In this document: positions 1-11,105 of the stretch, piece by piece
How positions within the stretch are numbered: position 1 is the first letter of the stretch
Layout of the letters: every line of letters starts with the position of its first letter
DNA from: Anaeramoeba flamelloides
Taxonomy: Eukaryota > Metamonada > Anaeramoebidae
Assembly: GCA_027625915.1 (NCBI GenBank)
Contig: JANTQA010000026.1
Coordinates: forward strand, 2,728,001 to 2,792,000
Length of the DNA stretch: 64,000 bases
Reading direction: 5' to 3'
Program-made: the position numbers and the translations under genes
The notes under the pieces: model-generated
Database searches by the model: none
The model's input: the letters and a program-made list of their open reading frames with translations, nothing else
Told to the model about the DNA's origin: nothing

Positions 1-435
1 AAAAAATTACACTTTATTTAGAGATGGGTTTCCATGATTTTTCTGTTTATTTGGTAAAACAATAAATTTTACAGATAAAACATAAAAACCTCAAGAAAGG
101 CTAGTTACAGGGCAGGCACTTTTGTTAGGTTTTTTTTTTAATTTTTGTAATAAACCAACAATTTATTTAATTTTCAGTGAATTTCAACAAGTAAAAAAAA
201 AGGGGGGGGCACTTTCCTTAGGTTTTCCAGAATTTAACAGAATTAAGTTAAATCATTGATAAACCCTTTGTATTCTGAAAAAAAAAATAGGATACTTCTT
301 TTAGTTTTTTTTTATTTTTTTTATTTTTTAGAATAAATATAAAATATTGAAATTTTTGGTTTATTTCCAATTGCAAAAAAAAAAAAGGGGGGGGGGGCAC
401 TTGCCTTAGGTTTTCCAGAATTTAAAAGCGAAAAC
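1..435. repeat. Cluster of palindromic (foldback) repeat fragments
   Basis: Pieces of the same palindromic family seen whole near 10750-11105, 33399-33645 and 49915-50115. Recognisable parts are a 'CTCAAGAAAGGCTAG' arm near 92, a 'GTTAGGTTTTTTTTT' arm near 124, and two copies of 'CCTTAGGTTTTCCAGAATTT' near 217 and 404. Each of the last two is preceded by an A-run and then a run of about 8-11 G. The pieces look rearranged rather than a single intact copy. Spacing between them is A/T-rich and holds no gene. Confidence 0.6.
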
Positions 436-477
436 AAAATTTAAGAATTTTTTTTTTATTTATTGAAAAAGTGTAAA

Positions 478-975
478 TCATACTCTAGTTGTCCTTATAC
501 TTAAATTTCCTTTCAGAAATTTAAGTGTAAAATCATAGATTTCACGATTATTAACCAATGAAAATAATAATAAACTGTTATGGTTTAAAATTAATTCATT
601 GGGTTTTTTTTTATTTAATTTATTCAGAAATATTAATCTATTATTTTCATAGAAGGGACATACCAACAAAAAATGATCAATATTTTCTATTATTTCATTA
701 TGTTCATATTTTAAAGATAATGGACAAAATTTATTTGAATTTTTATTTATTATATAGTAATATCTGATTAAGCAATTGGTAAATTTCCTAAATTTTAGGA
801 TTGTTGAACTTGATGGATAGTTAAGATAATTTTTAGTTGTGAATAATGAATTTTGGTTACTTAATATTGTGAAGTGTTTTTCCACTTTCCAGTTCTTGGA
901 ATTCAATAATTCATTGCCTGTGTATTTATATATTTCCCTTTTTAGTTCAATTAAATCATTTGAATTCCAGTAAAT
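478..975 (-). mobile_element. Non-LTR retrotransposon (LINE) 3' end, truncated
   Basis: An open frame on the minus strand reads as the extreme C-terminus of a LINE reverse-transcriptase protein. It has the typical terminal Cys/His pattern (a Cys-Pro-Leu near the middle, then ENIDHFLLVCPFYENNR), which in many LINE families closes the protein after the RT domain. No initiator ATG exists and the frame is closed upstream, so this is a 5'-truncated copy. Downstream of the stop the element ends in TTTACACTTTTTCAATAA followed by an A-rich tail. The same terminal motif ends a second copy at 13500-13650, supporting a true 3' end. The RT catalytic domain is not present here. Confidence 0.6.
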
Positions 976-3900
976 TTAAGAATTTTAATCTTTTTTTTTA
1001 CATTCTGGAAAACCTGGAAAATAGAATATTTATCATGATTTAATTTTTTTTTATAATTGGTTTTTTTTCAAGAGTGTGGAATTTTCAAAATTATAGGTTA
1101 TTAGGTATCAAAGTAAATGTCACAGAGTTAAATTGAAAACAAATTCATCTATATTTTTATTTGAAATTGTTTACCTGGAAAAAATCATTTTTTTATCGGT
1201 AAAAGACTTTTAAAAATAGTGTACTACTAAAAAAAAATAATATAATAAATTCACAACTAATGTAATAAAACTTCTTTACAATATAATTCTAATTTGGGTA
1301 CTTCAAATTCTTGTGGTTAACCTAAAAGAGTATTTTTAACTATCATTATTTACACGAAGTTGAGATAATAAATATATATATATTTTTCTTGGGGGTGTGA
1401 TATTTATATCACCCAGAAAGAACAACATTTTGCTAGTTTTTGAAACAATGATTTAAATTGTGTGAGCTATTATTTGTTGAAATAGTGTGGATCTTCTTGA
1501 AAAAAATTAAAAACACAAAAAATAAAAAAAAAATTCTTTGTAGTTTTACATTCTTTTTAAAAATTTCAATTTGGAGAAATTTTTGGATTCTTTAAAAATG
1601 TTTTAAAATAAGAGACTCTCACATAAAAAAAAAATAATTGTTTCTAATTTCAACCTTTTTAAAACGTTATTTTCTACATTTCTTTTAATCTCTCAAAATA
1701 ACTGTAACTATCCAAGAACAATGTGTTATATATTCTATCTTTTTAACAAAAAAAACATAAATATTTATTTAATATCTAGAGAAAATTCACATTTCTTCTA
1801 TTCCCCTGTCTCTTCCGTTTTTGACATTTAGAGACTTTTTACAAAAAAATCAAATAATTATTTCACAAATAAAAAAAAGAGGGGGGCGGGGGTTCAATAA
1901 TACTCATAATCAGAAGAGTATTATTAAATACAGATCTTTTTTCTAGAAATAGCCAATATACATATAACTGCAATAAAGGCTTATTTTTTATTATTCCAAA
2001 AATACAGCATCTAATTTATCATATATAATCTATCTAAAATCAAATGCATTCCAAGTGTTGACTTCTTGAAATATTGAGAAAGTTTTAAATTATGTATTAA
2101 ATTTGTTATTTTTTTTGCAATTTTTCAATTTTTATCAATTTTTATTCTTTTTTACTTTTGATCTTAAATTTTACTCCAAAATTAAGAATATTTTTAGAAA
2201 CTAGTGTTAACATTGGACCCTTCGTTTTTTGGATTTAATTTTTAACATTGTAAAACTTTGAGAAGTCAATACAATGCTTCTTATTGTTTATTTTCAATTT
2301 TGTTGATAATTCATAAATGTACTTCTTCTATAAAAGAGAGCACAGTTTACATTCTGAAACTTAGATTTGTTCATATTATTTTAATGGGGAAGGGGTACTG
2401 GTTAAGTATTTAAATTGAAAATTAATTATTAATTGTCAAATCTGAAACCGAGAAATTTCATCTACATTAGAAATTCAATTCTTGAGATCAATTGAAAATA
2501 TTAGTAAAAATTTTGTAAAATTTTCCTATTTTGCTAATAAATAATAAATTATTGAATAAACATTAACTTTTCTCTTTGGGGTATTGATTAACTATTTTAA
2601 AAATATCAATTTCCACCCTTTCACTATAATAAATATGGAATATTGTAAATGAGGAGTTTTTACAATTTAGTAGACTAATAAAGAGTTCCATGTATTTATC
2701 CAAATTTTGGTTATAGTAAACATAGTTTTTAATTATCGTACTAGACTAATAATAATTTTAATCAAAAAAATCGTTTGGTGAATACCAATCTTTCAATTTA
2801 AAAAAAAAAATAAATTTTCGGGTACATTATGCCCCACTTTTCGGGGTCGTGGATACCAATTTATGAATCACAGCTTGCGGAATCTTATTATTAATAATCT
2901 TTTTATCAGTTTTTACCCCCCCTGTTTCGGGACGTGGATAATGTTTAATTTGGTCATGTAAATGATATAATATTTTTTTACTTTAATGTTGTAATTATTT
3001 TTCTTCTTCTCTTTTTTATTTAGTAAATTTTCTTTGATTACTCCTTTCCCACAATAAATAAATAAAAAAAAAAAAATTAAATTTCAAACAAAATATTGGT
3101 AGTCACCAAATGATTTTATATTTCAAATTCTTATGAGCTCAAAAATCAAAACTGGTATTTCTTTCAAAATTACCAAAAATTTGGATAGAACAAAGGAACT
3201 CTTTATTTGACTTAAAAATAGGAAAACTCCATTTTTTAAAACATACCATATTTATACTAATATTTATGAAGTAAGATATATATATATAAAATTAATTGTA
3301 CTATTGATTAAATATTCTTCGTCCATAAATTTTACCTTTGGTAAATCACAAAAAAATAAAAAACAACAAATTTGAAAAAATAATAAAGAACATTTTTCCG
3401 AAAATGAAAATCTAATTTTGATATTAAATTTTAAAATCATAATTTTGTCTCTCAATTTTACTTATTTGAATAAACTTTAATTAGAGAAAGGTGTTTAATT
3501 CTTTTGAATTTACAATTAAAAGTCCAGAAAATTTTTTTGTATAAAAATAAATTCCAAAATTTACCTAAATTACAAATTTGCTTTGATAAAAAAATATCAG
3601 TTAATGAAAAGATCTAAATTAAAAATGACTTTTATTTTATGAATCTAAAAACAAAAAAATTCTCATTGTAGGTGTTTTCTAATCACTTCATAATTTCTTT
3701 AAGGTTCGAAGTTACTAAATCTAATTTTACTTTTCATTCATTTTCCCAATTAAATTTTAAAGATTCCTATATTTTTGATTTCTACATTTACCCAAGAGTT
3801 AAAATTGATAAATTTAGGATAGTTAAACAATGTTCCAAATATTATAGTTAATGGTTACTCGAGAATTTATCTATTTGTCTGCAAAATGGGTTATATATTT

Positions 3901-4935
3901 TTGAATTTTGATTAATATTTTCAATTTAGCTGCAAAAATGTAATTAAAAGAGTTTTTGAGTTTTCTTCCAGTTAGTGTTCGTCGACAATCATGTAGAATA
4001 TTTTTCTTTATACCTTTTTTTGATTTTGGATTTTATTTGATTACATTTAGATTCCTGAAAAATCTATTATCATTAATCAGGGACTAATTTGCATAATTAA
4101 CTCGAAAGGGTACTGATTGAATTGTGTCTTTTAAAGTCTGATCATTTTACTTTATGTCTTGAAAAAATTATTTCTTTGAAAACTTGTAATAAAATCAACT
4201 CGCTTCTTCAATAATTATGTTTTCTAATCTAAATTGCGATTTTGAAATTGAAGTGAAAAAAAAATATAAAATAAAAAATTAATTTTTTTGACTGTTTTGA
4301 ATTAAAGTTATTTGAAAAATGGTTGAACTAAAAACATAAACCCTCTTGAGTCCATAACTCGGTTAGTTAACAAAATACAAAAATTAACAAAAAGATTTCA
4401 TTTTTTTGATGAAATATTCCAACTAACGTTTTCCAACATAATAAATGAAAAAATGTTTTTCTTTTTACTTAAAATTATTTTAGGTGTACAAACTTTTTAT
4501 CAGGTTCTAACTTACTCGTTTCAAAACTGAATTTTCATAATTAATGTTCCTATTTGATTTTTGGTGTTGAAATAAAATTCAAATATTCTGTCTTAAAAAA
4601 CATAATTATCAAAACAAGTAAATTTGAAACAATATAATTGAAATTTAGAACACACTAATGTTCAATTGAGTGGAAATTAAGGAGTAAAAAATGATGATCT
4701 TAAAAATAGGGTTTAAATAAAAATTCTCAAAAAAATAATAAAAAGCAAATAAATTATCTTTTTACTTCAAAAATGAAGTTTCTAAAACAGTAATAACGAA
4801 ATGAAAACGAAACCTAAATGAAGTTTATACTTTTTGAAACATAAAAGCAACATCAAAAGCTTTCAAGACAAACAAAACAAATTTATTTTTTTCTTTTTCA
4901 TCTCAACTTAAAGTTGCAATTCTAAAAATAACAAA
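976..4935. other. Intergenic spacer, no gene seen
   Basis: A/T-rich spacer with no frame of protein-like composition. Small structures are a hairpin near 1390-1420 (GGTGTGATATTTATATCACC), an inverted repeat near 1895-1928 just after an A-run/G-run (1865-1890), and two copies of a G+C-richer motif ending CGTGGATA at 2832-2856 and 2915-2940. The last part, 4860-4935, is the pyrimidine-rich leader of the thiolase gene. Confidence 0.6.
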
Positions 4936-6135
4936 ATGACAAACAAAATCCGAGAAGTTTTCATTGTTTCTGCTGTTCGAACCCCAATTGGTGCATTTGG
5001 AGGAAGCCTGTCAAGCTTGACAGCAATTAACTTAGGAAGTGAAGTTGTCAAATCTGCATTAAAGAAGATCAATCTAAGTGGCGAGCAAGTCGACGAGGTC
5101 TTTTTCGGAAACGTCTTAAGCGCAGGACTCGGACAACACCCAGCGCGACAGGTGTGTCTTAAGGCAGGTATTCCCAAGAGCGTCCCATGTACATCTGTTA
5201 ATAAGGTTTGCTCTTCGGGTCTAAAGAGTGTCATGATCGGTGCACAATCGATCATGTTGGGCGAAGCTGATCTTGTTGTCTGCGGGGGGATGGAAAGCAT
5301 GAGCAACGCACCATATTACTTACAGAACAATAGGTTTAATGGGCTGAAGTTTGGCGATAAGAAAATTGTTGACGGGATGATTAAAGACGGGCTTTGGGAT
5401 CCCATCAACGACTACCACATGGGCACCGCCGGCGATCTGTGCGCTAAAAACGAGGGCATCACCCGAGAGGACTTGGACGACTTTTCTGTGATGAGCTACA
5501 AAAGATCCATCAAGGCACGTGACGAAAACCTCTTAGACGACGAGATCACACCAATTACGATCGTCAACCGTAGAACAAAATCCGAAACAGTTGTCTCCAA
5601 AGATGAAGAACTTGAGAGGTTCAACGAAGAAAAGCTTCGAAAATTACACCCCGCTTTCGATAGGAAAAATGGTTTCTGTACAGCAGGAAATTCAAGCTCA
5701 TTAGACGACGGAGCTGCCTGTGTAATCATTGCTAGCGCCGAAAAATGTAAAGAATTAGGACTTACAAAGATTGCCAAGATCAGGGCTTTTGCAGATTTCG
5801 CACAGGAGCCAGAAAAATTCACCACATCACCAACAGGTGCAATCAAAAAGCTTTTAAAAAAATCAAACCTTCAGGTCAACGACATCGACAGTTGGGAAAT
5901 TAATGAAGCCTTTGCAGTCGTTCCTTTAGCTGTTTCCAAGCAATTGCAAATACCCATCGAAAAGGTTAACCAATTTGGCGGTGCAGTTGCCTACGGACAC
6001 CCAATCGGATGCTCCGGTGCCAGAATCTTAGTAACATTAATCAATGTTTTAAAAAAGAAAGGCGGTGTCACAGGTGTCGCAGCCATCTGTAATGGTGGTG
6101 GTGGAGCAAGCTCTCTCCTTATCGATCTTTGTTAA
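4936..6135 (+). CDS. Acetyl-CoA C-acetyltransferase (thiolase), cytosolic type
   Basis: Full-length thiolase of 399 residues that condenses two acetyl-CoA to acetoacetyl-CoA, or runs the reverse reaction. All catalytic elements are visible: the nucleophilic Cys92 in VNKVCSSGLKS, the NEAFAV motif near 323, His355 in GHPIGCSGAR and Cys385 in CNGGGGAS. Length matches bacterial and cytosolic ACAT enzymes. There is no N-terminal extension that would suggest import into a mitochondrion-related organelle, and no C-terminal peroxisomal SKL. The start is a true ATG (ACAAAATGACA) at the beginning of the conserved REVFIVSAVRTPIG segment. The gene is intronless, and its codons are markedly richer in G+C than the spacers and neighbouring genes. 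This may reflect high expression or acquisition by lateral transfer; the sequence alone does not decide. T-rich 3' flank follows the stop. Confidence 0.96.
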   Translation: MTNKIREVFIVSAVRTPIGAFGGSLSSLTAINLGSEVVKSALKKINLSGEQVDEVFFGNVLSAGLGQHPARQVCLKAGIPKSVPCTSVNKVCSSGLKSVMIGAQSIMLGEADLVVCGGMESMSNAPYYLQNNRFNGLKFGDKKIVDGMIKDGLWDPINDYHMGTAGDLCAKNEGITREDLDDFSVMSYKRSIKARDENLLDDEITPITIVNRRTKSETVVSKDEELERFNEEKLRKLHPAFDRKNGFCTAGNSSSLDDGAACVIIASAEKCKELGLTKIAKIRAFADFAQEPEKFTTSPTGAIKKLLKKSNLQVNDIDSWEINEAFAVVPLAVSKQLQIPIEKVNQFGGAVAYGHPIGCSGARILVTLINVLKKKGGVTGVAAICNGGGGASSLLIDLC

Positions 6136-8690
6136 ATTCCTAATTTTACTTTGCTTATTGATTTTTTTTTTTTTTTTTTTTTCTCTTCTTTTTTTATTCT
6201 GTTTTTTTTCATGAAGATACTGTTTTAATTTGATTTTGATTATTTAAATTTAATATTTGTATTTCTTTCTTTCTTTCTTTCAATTTCATTCACTTTTTTA
6301 AGATAGACATAGAAAAATAAATCTTTTTAAACATTTACTTGTTTTGATTCTTTCTTTATCTTGAAGTACTGCCTCAATTTTTTGGTCAGTGAAATGAGTA
6401 TTAGTTTTAGAACCAAAAACACATTTTTTGACTTCAAAGAATGTTAAGACAAGAAATCTTGTTCAAATTTCCTATTAATGTTTTTTTTTTTCAAAAAGTT
6501 TTTATTTGTGTCAAAACCATTTTTATTTCCCAAATTCGAAATTTATCTTTGTAAAGTTTAAAAAATCAAAAATCTCAAGGTTTTGTTACTATCCACTTGA
6601 GATTATTTTCAAAATTTAATAATGTTAATGCAATGGTACAAATATATATGGATTTAAAGTGGAATGTAACGGGATATCGAGGCCAATAAATTGTTTTTTT
6701 TTTTTGATATTTGTTTTTGCTGAATTTTTAAAAAGTTTTTGGATTGATAAATGGGATTTTGAATTAGGTAAAATAATAATAAAAATTATTAATTTATTTC
6801 TTTTTCTTTTCTTATCGAACTTAAAAATCATTTTTATTGATTAATTTACTGTTTTCTGACCATAAGATGTTTGCGAATAAAATTAGAACCGCCGAGGGGT
6901 TGGTATAAAAATATATTTGTCAAAATTTAAAGTATAGAGTAATGGTGTGTAAATGATAATTGTTGTATTTTTTTTTCAAAGAGCTCTAAAAAATCTAATA
7001 TTAATATTATCGAAAAATAAATTATATGATTTTTTACTAACGTGCACTATTAAAATTTGTTATTTTTGTACTTTTTTTATAATCCCTTTTCAAAATTTAA
7101 AAATAAAAACTTATAATCAGGGTATTCCAGAATTTTAAAAATAATATTTAGAATGACTAAAAGTAATTATCAAAACCATTTTTTTCATTTCGATGTTTAC
7201 TCAATTGCCTTCAAAATATAAAAAACAAAGAACACTTCTTTTCATTTCCCATTTATTTAGTTAGCTACTTACAATACCAATAGATTTCTAATATTGGTAA
7301 AAAACCTTGTCAAAAAAAAAATCTATTAGTTAAGGAAGTTGATATATTTTACCTTTTTGAAAAATTTTAGTCTAAGTAACCCAACTGAAAAACTATTTTT
7401 TAAGCACCATAGGTGAAATTGATATTTTGAAAATAAAATTCCCTTCACTACTCTATTTATAACAAGAACCAAAGTAAACCAGAGGTGAATCTTTAATTTG
7501 TTAAATTTATTATACATTTTTTTTTTTGATTAAAATTTTGGTTTTATTAAATTTAGTTTTGGATCTGGAAATGTGTTTTTAGAAAAATTTGAAATTATAA
7601 AAAAAAAAAAAAAAAAATAGACCTGAGAAGGTGTATATTTTAAACAAATCTTTCATTTTTAAAGCCCAAAGAAGTTAGATCACCTTCACCATATAAATTT
7701 GTTGAAATCAAAACCACGAATAATAATAAAAAAAAACTAAAAGTATATTTCTGAAGATTTGTTTTTATCATCCTCTTCATTTGGATGGACCCAAACAACC
7801 TATTACCCTGAATTCTCGTCCTATTACTATTTATTATTAAAGTGACAAAATAATTTTTTATAAATTTGTGTTCCTAATTCTTTTTTGAATATTTTTATCA
7901 AAAAAACCAAAATAAAGAATACTATATTCAAAAATTAAAATAAAAGGGTTGAATTCTCAGAATCAAAAAACAGCTACAAAAGATTAGACCCGAAGTAAAA
8001 AGAATAATCAAGAAAAAAAATCTATAATTTTTTATAATTTTTATAAGTTGTCAATTAAATAGAAAAAAAAATCAATTATCAAATCAAACAAAGACATCCA
8101 ATAAATCTTTATTTCTCAAGAATTAATTTTTAAAAAATATTCTATTTTCTTGAAGTAAAACAAGAATTAGATGAATTAAATCCAAATAAGATTTTAAAAT
8201 ACATAAGTGTAATTTCTTTCGAAATAAACAGTAATTTTTTAATCAAAAATTTTACAAAAAAAAGTTTTTCTAATCAAAATTAAAAATAAATCCAATCAAA
8301 AAAGAAGTTATTAGATCAAAATTTCAGATAAGATCAAGAAATAAATGATAAAATTTTTATTTTTTCTCAATCAATTTTTTCTTTTTTTGATTTCCTTTTT
8401 TTAATATGGTATTGTAAATATATTATAGGAGAGATATCATACAGTTTTTCTATTTCTTAAAATATTATTTTAGTTGATTAAAGAAAGTATTTGAATGATT
8501 TCTAATCACATAAACTGCCTCGTTCAAAATTTGTAAAATGAATTTTCTCCCTAAAGGGACTATTCTCCTTTATTTTTTTTTTGCTCAATTTCTAAATAAG
8601 GATTTAACTCTAGAAATATGTTCATCATTGAAAATAAATAGGTAATTTCAAATTAAAGTAATTTGCAAAAAAATTTCTCAATCTCTAATA
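6136..8690. other. Intergenic spacer, no gene seen
   Basis: Begins with a long T-run (6160-6182) and a short TTTC microsatellite (about 6262-6282) just after the thiolase stop, likely the 3' untranslated and polyadenylation region. The rest is A/T-rich. Short open frames here lack protein-like composition and ATG starts in context. Confidence 0.55.
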
Positions 8691-9150
8691 ACTGTTGAGA
8701 GAAAAATGTTGGACACAGAAAAATGGTTGGGCATCATTTTTAATTGGGAAAATTAGTAAAATTGAAAATCAAATCCTATGGATAACTATATGAATTTTAT
8801 ATAAATACAGGTTTAAATATGTTACAAGTTCATTAATCTGTGGTGTGTGTAGAATAATCATTTAAATGGTTGATAACTAAAGTAGATCATGCTATTTTAA
8901 CAAAAATCCAAGTTTTAGTAAAGTTTACTATTAATTCTGAAAATGATAATTTTTATACTTGCTTTAGATTATAAGAGATAAGGTTTTGAAAAAAGTAGAA
9001 TTACATTAATCATTATTCTAATAAGTAGATTATTGTTATTTTCCTTAGTTATTTCACAAACGATTGAAATTAAAAATCATTTTCATTAATGTTCTCAATT
9101 AAAATTGCTGTCCAACTATTATTCTCTGTCCAACATTTTTCTCTCTACAG
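8691..9150. mobile_element. MITE with about 65-bp terminal inverted repeats, TA-flanked
   Basis: The left end CTGTTGAGAGAAAAATGTTG at about 8692 is matched by the reverse complement of the right end, CTGTAGAGAGAAAAATGTTG. Similarity continues for about 65 bp (GGACA, then TTGG, then TTTTAATTG) on both sides. TA lies at each edge (8689-8690 and 9151-9152), the target duplication typical of Tc1/mariner-type elements. The roughly 330-bp interior has no transposase-like frame, so this is a non-autonomous copy. Confidence 0.75.
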
Positions 9151-9515
9151 TAAATTGAGGTAAAAGAATTTAATAGAGATTAGTCCCTTTGTGATTCATC
9201 ATATTTTTTATTTTGGATAACATAGAAAAAAGATCACAATAATATTTTTTAATAAACTGTTACAAATTGCTTTTTTCAATGTGTAACCTGATATTTCCAC
9301 CCCTAAATATCAACATCTAGTTATTTTCTAAAAAAAAATAAAAATGTGAATTTATTCTCAATCTCGTTGCCTGATATTCTAACTGTAATAATTTCTGGTA
9401 TATAACTCTTTTTTTGATTTCAATTTTGAAGATCTATCTGGGTAAACTTTTACTTTGATTTGGACAATATTTTTTATTTTTTTTCGTTTAAATTTTTCAA
9501 ATAACTTCTCAAGAA

Positions 9516-9725
9516 AGTAAAAACCCCTTTTCATCCTTAAAAACAACATTTTTCCAAAAACCCTTCTTCTTTAAACAATTAAACAACAAACTCTTTTTAA
9601 TTTTCAAACTCTTAGTGGGTTGTTGTCTACCAAAAAAAACACAGAATGGAAAAAGAGGATCTCCTAAAGCGCCGCTACTAAACACAAGTAGCGAAGAAGA
9701 TCAAGAAGAAAATTTCAAAAAAAAA
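9516..9725 (+). CDS. Possible 5' exon of a dually acylated protein (MGCC start), partial
   Basis: A 37-residue reading begins Met-Gly-Cys-Cys and continues with a basic stretch, then APLLNTSSEEDQEEN. The literal first codon at 9615 is GTG. However, 9517-9615 looks like an intron (GTAAAA donor, CTCTTAG acceptor) whose removal joins A to TG and creates ATG. A clean GTAAGT donor follows at 9726, in frame after Lys37. Gly2 and Cys3/Cys4 would fit N-myristoylation plus palmitoylation, hence membrane attachment. The rest of the protein is not found with certainty. One candidate continuation after an ACACAG acceptor at about 10110 ends within 20 codons. LAMTOR1 also starts MGCC followed by a Leu-Leu and acidic stretch, but that resemblance is too short to name the gene. 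It could be a broken gene, because repeats follow. Confidence 0.35.
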
Positions 9726-10230
9726 GTAAGTCAATTTCCCAACCAACAGTTATTCTTTTTTTTGTTTCTGAGAATTACAACCAACCTTTTGTCTCTTGTT
9801 TTTATAAAATTAAGCCAAATATTCTTCAAAAAACAAAAAGGACTTTTTTGTTTCAAATTTTTTTATAACTATTCATTTTTTTTTGTTTCAATCAAAGTTC
9901 TTCGTGGTTTTATAAAAAATTTCATATTTTTCTTTTTTTATGTTCGAATAAAAAAAAGATTGTATTTTTTTTTGGAATAAATCAATAAACAACATTATTA
10001 ACAAAAGAACAAAGCCAATAAACTAAATAGGGTCTTTACAAAAACTCTATTTTTTTTACAACCCTTTTAATTCTGAAACCAAAAATTAATAAACTTCAAT
10101 TTTACACAGAAAGAATTCTCTTTATTTTTGAAACAAAAGAATTATATTCTTCAAATCGAACTAACAAAATGAACAGCAACTTCATTGGGTCGATCAATTA
10201 AAAGTACCTTGCTTACGAAATTTGTTCTAA
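9726..10230. other. Putative intron or spacer after the MGCC exon
   Basis: A/T-rich sequence starting with GTAAGT. A plausible acceptor (TTTTACACAG) occurs near 10110. No further exon can be assigned confidently. Confidence 0.35.
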
Positions 10231-10662
10231 ACTTTACAATTGAAAAAATCCCAAAAGAGAAAAATTTCACGAACAAATAGAATAACCCATACTCCTGAAA
10301 GAAATTTGGTAATTTCAGAATGGCCTGTAGATCAATTTAAAGCACATGTCTTTTGGCCTATAATTTTCAATCTAACCCAAAATGATTTCAACTCAATAGA
10401 TATTTGGATAAATAAAAAAGTCACAAAATTTTTAAAAATTAATTCACATTCTCCAAGAATAACTTATAAAACTGAGGCAAAAATAGACCAAGTAAGAATT
10501 TCAATATATAAAAGAAGATTTAAACTCAAAAAGAAATTAGAAAATCTTGTTTTTGAACACATACCCAAAAATTTAAAGTTTTCTAAAAAAGACAACGAAA
10601 ATATTAATTGGAAAGCAGAAAATTTAAAATTGCTAATTTCGAATCTTAATCAATTTAGATAA
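10231..10662 (+). mobile_element. Possible LINE fragment (region between RT domain and terminal Cys/His motif)
   Basis: Open frame of about 140 codons without an ATG, closed upstream by TAA at 10228-10230. The segment with a DIWINKKVTKFLKI core, then TYKTEAKIDQVRISIYKRRF, resembles the part of LINE proteins downstream of the RT domain. There, a Trp-containing helix is followed by an acidic/hydrophobic strand and an Arg-Arg-Phe helix. No RT catalytic motif is present. It is followed at 10750 by a palindromic element. The assignment rests on pattern only, and it may instead be an unrelated decayed gene. Confidence 0.3.
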
Positions 10663-10740
10663 AAATTCATAATAAATAGCACTGGGTGAAAAGGTCAGGA
10701 ATATTTAAAAATTATTAGTTATAATAACAATATAAACAAA

Positions 10741-11105
10741 CAGTCGTGTTGTAGAGTGCCTAGGTTTTCTTGAGGTTTTCTGTTTTATTTGTTAAGTGTT
10801 CTAGTTTTTCTTGAGGTTTTCTATTTTATTTGTGAAGCGTTCTAGGTTTTTTTTACTTTTCTAAATAAACCGAAAATTTATTCAAATTTTCTGTTTATTT
10901 CGAAAAGTAAAAAAAACCTAAAGAAAATCTATTGATTTTCCAAATAAATAGAAAACTCAAAAAAAACCTAAAGAAAATCTATTGATTTTCCAAATAAACA
11001 GAAAACTTAAGAAAAACTAACGGCGCTTTTCCAGAATTTAAAAGAATAGAGTAAAATCTTTGACTTTCCTCCATTCTTTTGAATTCTGGAAAACCTAACG
11101 GCTGT
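10741..11105. mobile_element. Large palindromic (foldback) element, most complete copy
   Basis: Built of nested inverted repeats. Two tandem copies of CTTGAGGTTTTCTRTTTTAT come first. A long hairpin follows, with arms GGTTTTTTTTACTTTTCTAA and its complement meeting near 10885. Two tandem copies of AAGAAAATCTATTGATTTTC (10922 and 10972) come next. A second hairpin (11025-11100) has TTTTCCAGAATTTAAAAGAA on the left and its complement on the right, ending in AAACCTAACGG. Inverted or partial copies occur at 33399-33645, 49915-50115 and 1-435. No coding sequence lies inside. Confidence 0.7.
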
